In this document: in pieces, positions 42,780 through 51,270 of the stretch
How positions within the stretch are numbered: the stretch's first letter is position 1
Layout: every line of letters starts with the position of its first letter
DNA from: Polynucleobacter sp. AM-7D1
Lineage (GTDB): Bacteria; Pseudomonadota; Gammaproteobacteria; Burkholderiales; Burkholderiaceae
Direction: 5' to 3'
Assembly (NCBI RefSeq): GCF_018688455.1
Contig: NZ_CP061319.1
Coordinates: 1,116,001-1,180,000 of the forward strand
DNA: 64,000 bases
The notes under the pieces: generated by a model
What the model saw: the letters and a program-made list of their open reading frames with translations, nothing else
Databases searched by the model: none
Told to the model about the DNA's origin: nothing
Translations under genes and position numbers: made by a program

Positions 42780-43361
42780 TTATTTCTTTGGTGTTACAAA
42801 GCCAATCGCTGTGTCATCAACGAACTCAACCATAACGTCATCGCCAGCCTTGAATTTCTCAAGACCTAACACGCTTTGATCAACCTTCACTTTTTGCTTC
42901 TCACCTGATGGCAATGTGAAAGTGACAACACGGGTCTTTGCATCAATTGTGCTGATCTTCACTGTGGCATAAACAGTATCAGTCGTTTCTTCAAATGGCT
43001 TAGCAGAACCCTTACCTGCTACTACTACTGAGCGAACGCCAGAAACGCCTGGCTTGGCATCTTTTGGTGCTGCAACCAAGCCAACTGCAATCGCTTGAGC
43101 ATGCTCAACTACGAACAGATCGCCTTTCTTTACTTTATCCAAGTCATTCACTTGCTTGGATACATTCATTTGTGCCAGATTGCCATTCACATCCTTCAAA
43201 ACGACAATGCGCTTCTTTACATCCACTGAATCAACAGTGGCAGTCAATACAACAGCTTCTGCAGCCAAAGGCAACATCTTTGCCGGTGCTTGAGCAAATA
43301 CCGAACTTCCAACAACTAAACCGAGTGATGCAACTAATGTAGCTAATAAAGATTTCTTCAA
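42780..43361 (-). CDS. Exported protein with two repeated beta domains
   Basis: This 193-residue protein has a Sec signal peptide (cut after SSVFA). The mature part has two repeats of ~60 residues: ATVDSVDVKKRIVVLKDVNGN...VKKGDLFVVEHAQAIAVGLV and ATVKISTIDAKTRVVTFTLPSGE...FKAGDDVMVEFVDDTAIGFV. Each looks like a small OB/SH3-like barrel. No family name. Expected periplasmic; single-gene unit. Confidence 0.75.
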   Translation of the reverse strand: MKKSLLATLVASLGLVVGSSVFAQAPAKMLPLAAEAVVLTATVDSVDVKKRIVVLKDVNGNLAQMNVSKQVNDLDKVKKGDLFVVEHAQAIAVGLVAAPKDAKPGVSGVRSVVVAGKGSAKPFEETTDTVYATVKISTIDAKTRVVTFTLPSGEKQKVKVDQSVLGLEKFKAGDDVMVEFVDDTAIGFVTPKK

Positions 43362-43494
43362 AATAACTCCTAGATAAAGGTTTTATGGGGCATTGCTAAG
43401 CTAGCCCGCTCTTCCATTTTACCCATGAAGTGGCTTGGTGATAAGCCTTGGGGCTAATATTTAAAGCTTATATAGGTGCAATTTGCTACATTAG

Positions 43495-43965
43495 ATGTTT
43501 AATGAGCCATTCACCTCAACATACACAGCAAAGAGACTGCACGTGATCTTGATTAAACCCTGGCAAGAGGCTAAGAACGAGGCCTATTTAATAAGAAAGT
43601 GCGTGTTTATTGAAGAGCAAGGGGTTCCAGAGGATATGGAGCTAGATGAATTTGACCCGCTCGCACAGCATGCTCTTGCCTACCTTGACTCTCAAGCCAT
43701 TGGCACTGCACGCCTAGTCACAATGCCTGGGAACATTGGCAGAATTGGACGCATGGCGGTACTGGCTGCATACCGCAGGGGTGGAATTGGCACTCAACTA
43801 CTTCGCACCTTACTTCAACAGGCGACCTCTCAAAACATGGTGAAAATTGAGCTCCATGCCCAGTTATCAGCTATTCCTTTTTATGAGCAGTTTGGGTTTA
43901 TTGCACAAGGTGATATTTACGACGAGGCAGGCATCGCACATCGCGATATGATTCTCAATATCTAA
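43495..43965 (+). CDS. GNAT N-acetyltransferase (ElaA/YjcF-like)
   Basis: This 156-residue protein has the acetyl-CoA loop motif AAYRRGGIGTQLLRTLL (R/Q-x-x-G-x-G/A) near residue 91. The EAYLIRKCVFIEEQGVPEDMELDEFD opening is typical of the YjcF/ElaA subgroup. The last strand has PFYEQFGFIAQGDIYDEAGIAHRDM. Substrate unknown. The acyl-CoA thioesterase follows 16 bases later on the same strand. Confidence 0.9.
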   Translation: MFNEPFTSTYTAKRLHVILIKPWQEAKNEAYLIRKCVFIEEQGVPEDMELDEFDPLAQHALAYLDSQAIGTARLVTMPGNIGRIGRMAVLAAYRRGGIGTQLLRTLLQQATSQNMVKIELHAQLSAIPFYEQFGFIAQGDIYDEAGIAHRDMILNI

Positions 43966-43981
43966 AGACACTTCATTCATC

Positions 43982-44410
43982 ATGACTCAATCCACCCAAG
44001 CCACTAACCCGCCCTTCCTCTTTCGAGTTTGCTACTCAGATACTGATGCAGCCGGATTTGTGTATCACGCTCGCTATTTAGAGATTTTTGAGAGAAGTCG
44101 CTCGGAGTGGCTCCAGCAAAGAGGTCTAAGCCCAACAAAACTGGTGAATGAGTTCGGCATTGTTCTCCCAGTTCGAGAAATCACCATGAATTTTCATCGG
44201 CCTGGACGCTTAGATGATCTTCTGAGCATTGATCAAGTTATTGAGAATCGCGGCAGAACCCAAATTGCTGTCAAGCAAACTGCAAAACGCATTGTTGAAG
44301 GCATGGAGCCTGAGCTGATTGCCAGCGCAGTTCTACATATTGTCTGCGTTGATACCACCACCCTCAAACCGAAGGGCTTCCCCGATTGGCTGTTTTCAGC
44401 TAATCAGTAG
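43982..44410 (+). CDS. Hot-dog acyl-CoA thioesterase (YbgC-like)
   Basis: This 142-residue 4HBT-type protein has FRVCYSDTDAAGFVYHARYLEIFERSRSEWL, the YbgC/4-hydroxybenzoyl-CoA thioesterase signature with the catalytic Asp in SDTDAAG, and hot-dog strands VREITMNFHRPGRLDDLLSI. In many proteobacteria YbgC lies by tol-pal; here it does not. Cytosolic thioester hydrolase, substrate not predicted. Confidence 0.92.
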   Translation: MTQSTQATNPPFLFRVCYSDTDAAGFVYHARYLEIFERSRSEWLQQRGLSPTKLVNEFGIVLPVREITMNFHRPGRLDDLLSIDQVIENRGRTQIAVKQTAKRIVEGMEPELIASAVLHIVCVDTTTLKPKGFPDWLFSANQ

Positions 44411-44431
44411 TACCTCAATCCTGGAGCATAT

Positions 44432-45022
44432 ATGCAAGAAGGCAAGTTACTGACTTTCGTTAAAGAGCTGGCGATACTACTAGAGACCAAGCCCAGTGAA
44501 GAGATCATTTTCTCCAAAGGAAAAGCGCTCTTGGAGAATTTAGTTGCCGTGGATGACTGGCTACCGGAGGAATTTTGCAAAGCCCATCCCCAGTACTACC
44601 AACAGTACCTTCTCTATGCAGATCCACTCGATCGCTTTTCAGTAGTCAGCTTTGTTTGGGGTCCCGGTCAAAAAACACCATTACATAATCATACCGTTTG
44701 GGGCATGGTTGGACAGCTACGAGGGCAAGAACGCAGTGCTGACTATCACCAACAGACTGATGGCAGCTATAAAGCAGATGAGTCATTCCTTTGCCAGCCA
44801 GGTCAAGTTGCTACCGTATCTCCCAATACACATGATATTCACGTGGTCGAGAATGCCTTAAGCGATCAAACCTCAATCAGCATTCATGTATATGGCGGAA
44901 ATATTGGGCGCATTGAGCGAGCAGTATTTGACCCAACTACAGGCACGGAAAAATTATTTATCTCGGGGTATGCGAATTCTGTAACACCCAATCTTTGGAA
45001 TACAGCAAGCAATAGGGTTTGA
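44432..45022 (+). CDS. Cysteine/thiol dioxygenase-like cupin enzyme
   Basis: This 196-residue protein matches the cysteine dioxygenase type I family. The 3-His iron site is visible as TPLHNHTVWGMVGQLRGQE (H88, H90 approx) and NTHDIHVVENA (H139 or H142 approx). FSVVSFVWGPGQ precedes it. It oxidises a thiol such as cysteine or 3-mercaptopropionate to a sulfinate. A bacterial 3-mercaptopropionate dioxygenase is as likely as cysteine dioxygenase. It could feed sulfur into the rhodanese encoded ~3.4 kb away. Confidence 0.88.
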   Translation: MQEGKLLTFVKELAILLETKPSEEIIFSKGKALLENLVAVDDWLPEEFCKAHPQYYQQYLLYADPLDRFSVVSFVWGPGQKTPLHNHTVWGMVGQLRGQERSADYHQQTDGSYKADESFLCQPGQVATVSPNTHDIHVVENALSDQTSISIHVYGGNIGRIERAVFDPTTGTEKLFISGYANSVTPNLWNTASNRV

Positions 45023-45076
45023 TAGCTTAAAATAGACTCTCTTTCTGCAAACACTGTAAGTGTGGCAGCTCACCCC

Positions 45077-45114
45077 ATTGACCGGGATAGTCGTTTAATT
45101 GAATACGGGTCAAT
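45077..45114 (+). promoter_or_regulatory. Inverted repeat in the helicase leader
   Basis: ATTGACC and GGTCAAT pair over seven bases around a 24-base loop, ending 15 bases before the helicase ATG at 45130, which has no clear Shine-Dalgarno. The fold could gate translation. A smaller ACACT-GTA-AGTGT repeat lies just upstream. Confidence 0.35.
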
Positions 45115-45129
45115 ATTTATTTGGCCCCT

Positions 45130-46413
45130 ATGTTATTTACAGATCTTGGTTTATCAGAATCCATCCTTCGCGCTATTAGCGAGGAAGGCTATACCAGCCC
45201 TACCCCCATTCAAGAAAAATCTATTCCTGCCGTATTAAAAGGTGGAGATTTACTCGCAGCAGCCCAAACCGGCACTGGCAAAACTGCAGGCTTTACCCTG
45301 CCCATTTTGCAGCGCTTAAGCAGCACCTCCAAGGCAAGTGGCAAACGTCAATTACGCGTATTGATTCTGACTCCTACTCGCGAGTTAGCTGCTCAAGTTC
45401 AAGAGTCTGTTGTGACTTACGGCAAATACACTGGCCTAAAATCCACTGTCATCTTTGGCGGTGTCGGCGCTAATCCTCAAATCAAGGCTATTGCAGCTGG
45501 CTTGGACATTTTGGTAGCAACACCAGGTCGCTTACTAGATTTGATGTCACAAAACTGCGTTTCACTTGCCAATATTGAAATCCTCGTTCTGGACGAAGCT
45601 GATCGCATGCTGGATATGGGCTTCTTGCGTGACATTAAAAAGATTTTGGCTGCACTACCAAAGCAACGTCAGAACTTATTGTTTTCAGCCACCTTCTCTA
45701 CCGAGATCAAAGCTTTGGCAGATGGCTTACTCAATTCACCAGCCTTAATTGAAGTGGCACGTAGTAATAGCACCAATGAAGCAATTGCTCAACTCATCCA
45801 CCCAGTAGACAGAAACCAAAAGCATCCTTTGTTAGCGCATTTGATTAAATCCAATCAGTGGCAACAAGTGCTCGTATTTACTCGCACCAAACATGGTGCC
45901 AATAAATTAGTGACCCAGTTGGAAAAAGATGGCATCACTGCCATGGCCATTCATGGTAATAAAAGTCAAAGCGCTCGCACTAAAGCCTTAGCAGAATTTA
46001 AGGATGGGAAAATCATCGTCTTAGTTGCTACTGATATTGCCGCACGCGGTATCGATATTGATCAATTGCCCCATGTTGTGAACTATGACTTACCCAATGT
46101 CTCTGAAGATTATGTTCACCGCATCGGTAGAACCGGTAGAGCAGGTTCAAATGGGGTTGCTGTGTCTTTAGTCTGCGTTGATGAACATCAAATGCTCCGC
46201 GATATTGAAAAGCTCATCAAGCAAAAACTACCGCAAGAAGTGATAGCTGGATTTGAGCCAGATCCTAATGCCGTGGCGCAACCAATCCAATTACGAAGCC
46301 AACAGCACCAACAATCTCGCAAGCCTAGACCGGGTAGTGCTGGTGGCGGCAATGGCGGAGGCAAACCCGCGGCAAAACGGAGCAGCCCGCCAAAGCGAAG
46401 TTTCAATCAATAG
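45130..46413 (+). CDS. rhlE: RhlE-type DEAD-box RNA helicase
   Basis: About 427 residues from the ATG at 45130 (a TTG at 45121 is the other option). Q motif [31 protein letters not shown]; Walker [23 protein letters not shown] as [16 protein letters not shown]; and [10 protein letters not shown]. The C-terminal tail (~380-427) is basic with [17 protein letters not shown], an unstructured RNA-binding tail typical of RhlE. It acts in RNA remodelling, ribosome assembly or cold adaptation. Confidence 0.92.
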   Translation: MLFTDLGLSESILRAISEEGYTSPTPIQEKSIPAVLKGGDLLAAAQTGTGKTAGFTLPILQRLSSTSKASGKRQLRVLILTPTRELAAQVQESVVTYGKYTGLKSTVIFGGVGANPQIKAIAAGLDILVATPGRLLDLMSQNCVSLANIEILVLDEADRMLDMGFLRDIKKILAALPKQRQNLLFSATFSTEIKALADGLLNSPALIEVARSNSTNEAIAQLIHPVDRNQKHPLLAHLIKSNQWQQVLVFTRTKHGANKLVTQLEKDGITAMAIHGNKSQSARTKALAEFKDGKIIVLVATDIAARGIDIDQLPHVVNYDLPNVSEDYVHRIGRTGRAGSNGVAVSLVCVDEHQMLRDIEKLIKQKLPQEVIAGFEPDPNAVAQPIQLRSQQHQQSRKPRPGSAGGGNGGGKPAAKRSSPPKRSFNQ

Positions 46414-46457
46414 ATTTCCGTTAATATTGCAAGCATTAATACGTATAGTTAATTGAT

Positions 46458-47519
46458 ATGAATACCCAAAGCCCTCAAGAGCCCCGTTTAACCTCACTCT
46501 CCCATGGCGGTGGCTGTGGCTGCAAGATCGCCCCCGGAGTTCTCTCGGAGATTCTGAAAAGCGTTCCACAACTACCGTTTCCTAAAGAGCTCTTGATTGG
46601 TATTGAGACCTCAGATGATGCCGCCGTATATCAAATCAATGAGTCGCAAGCGATTGTTGCCACAACGGATTTCTTTATGCCAATCGTGGATGATCCATTT
46701 GATTTTGGCAAGATTGCTGCCACGAATGCCATCAGCGATATTTATGCCATGGGCGGTACTCCAATATTTGCCTTAGCGCTTGTTGGCATGCCAATTAAAG
46801 TACTTTCAAATGCAACCATTGCCCGAATCTTAGAAGGCGGTGCTGAAGCCTGTAGATCTGCCGGAATTCCGATTGCTGGCGGTCACACGATTGATTCAGT
46901 TGAACCCATTTACGGCTTAGTTGCTATCGGTATTGTTGACCCCAAACTCGTGAAGAGTAATGCTGCTGCTGAGGCTGATGATGTACTCATTTTAGGCAAA
47001 CCATTGGGAGTGGGCATTCTATCTGCCGCCCTCAAGAAAGATCTGCTCGATGGTGCGGGATACCAAGAGATGATCGCCAACACAACTAAGTTAAATTCTG
47101 CTGGTCCAGACCTAGCTAAACTGGCTGGCGTACATGCCTTAACTGATGTGACCGGTTTTGGCTTAGCAGGCCATACTTTGGAATTGGCTCGCGCTTCAAA
47201 ACTGACTGCGCAAATTGACTGGCAACAAGTACCCCTGCTTTCTCATGTTCAGGATCTAGCTGATCAGGGAGTCATTACGGGCGCATCGGATCGCAACTGG
47301 CAAAGCTACGGCTCACAAGTCCATTTACCAAAACAATTTAGCCCTGCACAACAAGCCCTTCTTACTGATCCTCAGACTAGTGGTGGCCTATTGGTTTCTT
47401 GTAGCGCAGATGCCGTAAGCGCTGTGATAGAGATCTTTAAACAGCATGGCTTTACTAGTGCCTGTGTCATTGGAAAAATGACCGGCAAGCAAAATCAATT
47501 TCTAGAGGTATTGCTTTAA
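46458..47519 (+). CDS. selD: Selenophosphate synthase SelD
   Basis: This 353-residue protein has the catalytic GGGCGCK segment with Cys20, Cys22 and Lys23 (E. coli AGCGCK, Cys17). Next come ETSDDAAVYQI, ATTDFFMPIVDDPFDFGKIAATNAISDIYAMGG and the PurM-type core, and LTDVTGFGLAGH. The catalytic position is Cys, not selenocysteine. It makes selenophosphate for selenoproteins or for tRNA 2-selenouridine. No selA, selB, selC or selU is in the window. Confidence 0.96.
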   Translation: MNTQSPQEPRLTSLSHGGGCGCKIAPGVLSEILKSVPQLPFPKELLIGIETSDDAAVYQINESQAIVATTDFFMPIVDDPFDFGKIAATNAISDIYAMGGTPIFALALVGMPIKVLSNATIARILEGGAEACRSAGIPIAGGHTIDSVEPIYGLVAIGIVDPKLVKSNAAAEADDVLILGKPLGVGILSAALKKDLLDGAGYQEMIANTTKLNSAGPDLAKLAGVHALTDVTGFGLAGHTLELARASKLTAQIDWQQVPLLSHVQDLADQGVITGASDRNWQSYGSQVHLPKQFSPAQQALLTDPQTSGGLLVSCSADAVSAVIEIFKQHGFTSACVIGKMTGKQNQFLEVLL

Positions 47520-47549
47520 TGAACTTGATAAATTTTTTCGGGGGATATC

Positions 47550-47843
47550 ATGGGGATTAAAGTGATTGGCCTCATTCAGGTAAATGACCCAGAGGCATTT
47601 GAGGAGTATCGGTCTCAAGTAGGGGCTACGGTAGCCCTATATCAAGGGAAAATTGCAAGCCGAGGATCATTTCATTCATTCCTCTGGAATGAATTGGAGT
47701 GCGATTCGTTTAGTGCATTTGTGGAGCTAGAGTTTCCGAGCCTATCGGACTCCCAGGCATGGGCTAGCAGCCCAGAATATCAAGGCTTGCTGCCAGTCAG
47801 AAGCAGAGCCATGAAGTTAACCTTATTTTCTGTCAGCGTATAA
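47550..47843 (+). CDS. DUF1330 protein
   Basis: This 97-residue dimeric alpha/beta-barrel-type protein has GLIQVNDPEAFEEYRSQVGATVALYQGKIASRG and FVELEFPSLSDSQAWASSPEYQGLLPVRSRAMK, the DUF1330 pattern. Function of the family is unknown. GGGGGATATC before the ATG gives a strong ribosome site. It follows selD by 30 bases. Confidence 0.9.
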   Translation: MGIKVIGLIQVNDPEAFEEYRSQVGATVALYQGKIASRGSFHSFLWNELECDSFSAFVELEFPSLSDSQAWASSPEYQGLLPVRSRAMKLTLFSVSV

Positions 47844-47849
47844 AAATAA

Positions 47850-47876
47850 AGCCCAGCTCCTTTTGGGGGCTAGGCT
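47850..47876. terminator. Imperfect terminator hairpin
   Basis: AGCCCAGCTCC pairs imperfectly with GGGGGCTAGGCT around TTTT. It lies between two convergent genes and is flanked by A/T-rich ends. Confidence 0.55.
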
Positions 47877-47900
47877 GAATTTAATTCGGAGAAAGAAGAA

Positions 47901-48089
47901 TTACTTCTTTGCTTCCATCGCTTCTTTAGCGGCTGTAATTTCTTTACGACGCTCTTTGCAAGCCCCAGCAATTTCTTGCAAAGCCTTACGAGCACGCGCA
48001 GCGGATGCCTTAACACCCTTTTCAATAAACTTTTCGTTTTCTGCTTTATAAGTTTCGAAAGCAGCCAACAATGTATCGTGTTGTGACAT
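47901..48089 (-). CDS. Small Hc1-like (histone H1-type) helical protein
   Basis: I choose the ATG at 48089 (MSQHDTLL...), five bases after AGGAG, giving 62 residues. It is all helix, Lys/Ala/Glu-rich: FETYKAENEKFIEKGVKASAARARKALQEIAG, ACKERRKEITAAKEAMEAKK. The KASAARARKALQEI / KERRKEI pattern resembles the N-terminal part of chlamydial-type Hc1 nucleoid proteins. DNA binding is inferred from that resemblance and the basic charge. Confidence 0.65.
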   Translation of the reverse strand: MSQHDTLLAAFETYKAENEKFIEKGVKASAARARKALQEIAGACKERRKEITAAKEAMEAKK

Positions 48090-48246
48090 CTTGTCTCCTA
48101 TGTAACCGTTCAATGTGTGAGTAATCAGCTCAGAATTAGTATATCCCTATAAAAACCACAGGATTTGATCGGCGATATCAGGGATAACTCTTAGATGCTA
48201 TAAATCCTACAAAATACAAAAAACAAAAAAACTAACGGAGACACAC

Positions 48247-48416
48247 GTGAAAATCATCAATAAGTCGTTTTTCAGGCTCAAAATCGTGCTTTCGGCACCC
48301 TCCCTCAGGGGTGGCCTCAAGATCTAAAAATGGAGCGCTGGAGTGAGGTAGCAATATGACCCCTACTCCCCGCATCCAGCATCAGCCGGCATCAACAAAA
48401 ATCAAGAGAGAAACCC
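48247..48416 (+). promoter_or_regulatory. Leader with three linked short reading frames upstream of the rhodanese gene
   Basis: uORF1 (48247-48327, GTG start, GGAG six bases before) reads MKIINKSFFRLKIVLSAPSL and six more residues. uORF2 (48330-48359) reads MERWSEVAI; its TGA overlaps by ATGA the start of uORF3 (48356-48457), which opens MTPTPRIQHQPASTKIKRE and runs into the rhodanese gene in another frame. Hairpins are possible at 48296-48315 (GGCACCC...GGGGTGGCC) and at 48340-48370 (GGAGTGAGG...CCCTACTCC). It may be a translation-controlled leader. The gap 48114-48246 shows nothing but AT-rich sequence. Confidence 0.4.
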
Positions 48417-50000
48417 ATGTCCATCAAATATCAAGACTACGCATTTGTTCGAAATAAGCTACTTAAAAAAGAAGAAGTTGCACTGCTAGATATTCGTGAA
48501 GAAGATCCCCATGCTCAAGAGCATCCTTTGTTTGCGGCTAACTTTCCGTTGTCACGTCTTGAAGTCGATGCGTTTAGCAAACTTCCCAGAAAAGATGTGC
48601 CCATCGTCACACTCGATGATGGCGAAGGCGCTGCAGAGTTGGCAGCACAAAGACTCTTAGAGCTAGGTTACTTGGATGTTTCTGTTTTTAAAGGTGGCAT
48701 TCCTGCCTGGAAAGCTGCCGGCGGTGAAGTATTTAAGGACGTCAATGTACCCAGCAAATCTTTTGGTGAATTCGTAGAATCGAAAAGACATACCCCCTCT
48801 TTGTCTGCCCAAGAAGTGAAGAAGCTGATTGATGATCAAGAAGATGTTGTGGTGGTAGACGTACGTCGCTTTGATGAATACAACACCATGAGCATCCCAA
48901 CGGGCATTAGCGTACCGGGTGCTGAATTGGTATTGCGCGTTCCTGAAATTGCCCCCAATCCAAAGACCAAGATCATCGTGAACTGCGCCGGAAGAACACG
49001 CAGCATCATCGGCACTCAATCCCTAATTAATGCAGGCATTCCCAATGAGGTGAATGCTTTGCGCAATGGCACAATTGGCTGGACCTTAGCTGGGCAAGAA
49101 TTAGATAAGGGGCAAAGTCGTAAATTCAAAGAGGTTAGCGAAAGCACTGCGAGTGAAGCCGCGAAACGTGCACGTAGCGTTGCGGATCAGGCTGGGGTAA
49201 AGCGAGTAAAGCTTGCAGATATTGCGCAATGGAAATCTCAAGCAGAACGTACCACCTATTTCTTTGATCCAAGAACCCCTGAAGAATTTGAAGCAGGCCA
49301 TCTTCCAGGATTCCGCTCCACACCAGGCGGGCAATTAGTACAAGAAACAGAAATGGTAGCGCCGGTTCGTGGCGCACGAATCGTACTATCTGACCCAGGT
49401 GGTGTTCGAGCCAATATGCCTGCCTCATGGCTTGCCCAAATGGCTTGGGACGTCTACGTGATTGATGACATCAAAGCTACCGACCTTACTGAGAAAGGGG
49501 TATGGACTCCCGCCCTACCAATTACGCCTCAGATTCAAACAGTAGATGTCAAGACAGCCTCTTCTTGGCTAGAGAGTGATACCACAACCATCTGTATAGA
49601 TCTGAGCACTCATGCAAATTATGTGAAAGGTCATATTCCTGGAAGTTGGTTTGCACTGCGCTCACAGTTTTCAAACGCGATGAAAAATCTACCAACCGCA
49701 AATCGTCTCGTCCTCACAAGCACAACCGGTGAACTTGCAATCTTTGCTGCAAATGAAATACAGGCGCTAACAGGATCAGCAGTTTTTGTTCTTGCTGGCG
49801 GTAATAAAGCTTGGATTGATGCAGGCTTAACTCTTGAAAAAGGTGCCACACACCTAGCGTCACCTCCGCTGGACCGTTATAAACGCCCGTATGAAGGCAC
49901 TAGCGTCGATCCAGCAGCAATGCAGGCCTACCTAGATTGGGAGTATGGCTTGGTTGAACAGCTAGGCAAGGATGGCACTCATCACTTCTGGGTTCTATAG
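48417..50000 (+). CDS. Four-domain rhodanese (sulfurtransferase)
   Basis: This 527-residue protein has four rhodanese-like domains (about 1-110, 120-230, 255-365, 380-490). Only domain 2 has an active-site cysteine, Cys190 in IIVNCAGRTRSIIG. The corresponding loops are TLDDGEG, LSDPGGVRANM and TSTTGEL in domains 1, 3 and 4. Three inactive copies therefore surround one thiosulfate/persulfide-transferring site. GAGAGAAACCC precedes the ATG. The leader contains three short reading frames. Cytosolic. Confidence 0.9.
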   Translation: MSIKYQDYAFVRNKLLKKEEVALLDIREEDPHAQEHPLFAANFPLSRLEVDAFSKLPRKDVPIVTLDDGEGAAELAAQRLLELGYLDVSVFKGGIPAWKAAGGEVFKDVNVPSKSFGEFVESKRHTPSLSAQEVKKLIDDQEDVVVVDVRRFDEYNTMSIPTGISVPGAELVLRVPEIAPNPKTKIIVNCAGRTRSIIGTQSLINAGIPNEVNALRNGTIGWTLAGQELDKGQSRKFKEVSESTASEAAKRARSVADQAGVKRVKLADIAQWKSQAERTTYFFDPRTPEEFEAGHLPGFRSTPGGQLVQETEMVAPVRGARIVLSDPGGVRANMPASWLAQMAWDVYVIDDIKATDLTEKGVWTPALPITPQIQTVDVKTASSWLESDTTTICIDLSTHANYVKGHIPGSWFALRSQFSNAMKNLPTANRLVLTSTTGELAIFAANEIQALTGSAVFVLAGGNKAWIDAGLTLEKGATHLASPPLDRYKRPYEGTSVDPAAMQAYLDWEYGLVEQLGKDGTHHFWVL

Positions 50001-50046
50001 TTGATATTGGTTGCGCAGCTTTGGCCTTAGCAACTTAGAATGCCTT

Positions 50047-50340
50047 ATGCATAAAACAACTGCACTGGTCATCTTATCTTTAGGTCTTTTAGCCTGCGAG
50101 AGAGAAACCTATACAACCTGGTCATGCATCGATAGCGCCGGAATCAAGTACCCGATGGTTCTCAAAAAAGCTCAAATGCAGTTTCAGGATCGTCAGCTTG
50201 ATTACTGCGGCAGCTTGGGGCCTGTGAGCTATTTTGATGTGAAGTGCCCAGCTCAAATCCAAAGCTCTAATAAAAGCTTTATACCCAGCTCTGGTCAATT
50301 AATTAGTAATGCCAATGAATTTCAGTGCAATGCCCTCTAA
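50047..50340 (+). CDS. Small lipoprotein (97 aa)
   Basis: Starting at the ATG at 50047 gives a clean lipoprotein signal MHKTTALVILSLGLLAC (Cys17). The mature part has three more Cys (SCIDSAG, DYCGS, KCPAQ) and one near the end (FQCNAL). It probably forms disulfides in the periplasm. Function unknown. Confidence 0.7.
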   Translation: MHKTTALVILSLGLLACERETYTTWSCIDSAGIKYPMVLKKAQMQFQDRQLDYCGSLGPVSYFDVKCPAQIQSSNKSFIPSSGQLISNANEFQCNAL

Positions 50341-50566
50341 GAATCAAAACTCACTCAATCCAAAGAAGCTGTTGCTGACTAAGTGGACGGCAGTTAAACC
50401 CATTAATAAACGCAAACACTTTCTCGTTAGCAAGGTCATTATTCCAGAGCCACCTGAAATGCCTATTGAGTTCATTGAGCTAGAAGCCGTCTTTGACAAG
50501 AGTGTGCAAATCATTCCTTGGCGAGACCTGAAAGCAACTGGGGTCTGGCTTCAGGGCTGGGTGTAA
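50330..50566 (+). CDS. TIGR02450-type small Trp-rich protein
   Basis: About 78 residues from the ATG at 50330 (50309 also possible), overlapping the lipoprotein stop. It shows the family pattern: NPKKLLLTKWTAVKPINKRKHFLVSKVI, then EFIELEAVFDKSVQIIPWRDLKATGVWLQGW. Conserved small cytosolic protein of unknown role. Followed directly by a terminator. Confidence 0.88.
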   Translation: MPSKNQNSLNPKKLLLTKWTAVKPINKRKHFLVSKVIIPEPPEMPIEFIELEAVFDKSVQIIPWRDLKATGVWLQGWV

Positions 50567-50595
50567 AAAAGCCGTCATTGATTGACGGCTTTTTT
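50565..50595. terminator. Bidirectional terminator
   Basis: AAAAAAGCCGTCA pairs with TGACGGCTTTTTT (13 bases) around TTGAT. It serves both the gene ending at 50566 and the convergent gene ending at 50619. Confidence 0.95.
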
Positions 50596-50618
50596 ATTGG
50601 CAACGGACTTAAAAATAC

Positions 50619-51143
50619 TTACTTCGTTTTCTTCTTGCTAGGAGATGAACTTCTGAGATCCTCAATGTTTTTCTCAGCAGCATCTGCGACTTGGTTCACA
50701 ATTTTTCGACCTTCTTTAAACATCTTTTGGCCGGCAGTGGACATGTCATGAACTACCTTAGATAACTTATCAGCATGACCTGGAATTTTATCTTCAACAT
50801 CTTCAAGCCAACTTACTAAAGAACTGCGAACCTTTTCAAGATGTTTCTCAGTGCCATCCGCTGCGTCATCGCCAATCTCTTTCAGAACTGATTTCACTTT
50901 CTTCTGATAAACAGTTGCACGCTTAGCAGCCTCTTTTGCGGCAGATTCCTGGAGCTCTTTGAGCTTAACAAGATCGTTCTTAGCAGCTGACTTGGCACTC
51001 TCCATTGCATTTTTCATACCCCACTGAATTTCCTCGAGATGGTGCGCACTGAGATCCTTTGCGGCATCTAATAATTTATGGGAGTAATCAAATAACTCCT
51101 TTGCCTTCTCTTGTTGCCATGCTTGAATGTCTTTCTTATCCAT
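50619..51143 (-). CDS. Phasin-like amphipathic helical protein
   Basis: This 174-residue, wholly helical, Lys/Ala/Glu-rich protein (KAKELFDYSHKLLDAAKDLSAHH, AMESAKSAAKNDLVKLKELQESAAKEAAKRA) ends with SSSPSKKKTK. It lacks Cys. The pattern fits phasin-like or apolipoprotein-like surface-coating proteins. It is not obviously homologous to the phasin at 11020. A granule- or envelope-associated role is inferred. Confidence 0.6.
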   Translation of the reverse strand: MDKKDIQAWQQEKAKELFDYSHKLLDAAKDLSAHHLEEIQWGMKNAMESAKSAAKNDLVKLKELQESAAKEAAKRATVYQKKVKSVLKEIGDDAADGTEKHLEKVRSSLVSWLEDVEDKIPGHADKLSKVVHDMSTAGQKMFKEGRKIVNQVADAAEKNIEDLRSSSPSKKKTK

Positions 51144-51270
51144 TACATTTCTCCTGTAGTTAAATTAGAGCGGTGAGCCATCAAAAACCGATACTTCCAC
51201 TCTATACCCAAAATAGGAACTTGCCAATTCTCCCCCTTTGTTGGCATTAAATTGGCATTAAAATTCAGGT

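Noticed and set aside
48247..48416. Leader read as a SAH-type riboswitch because of GGAGCGCTGG
   Set aside because: Only a few bases match the aptamer core; the rest of the conserved sequence is missing.
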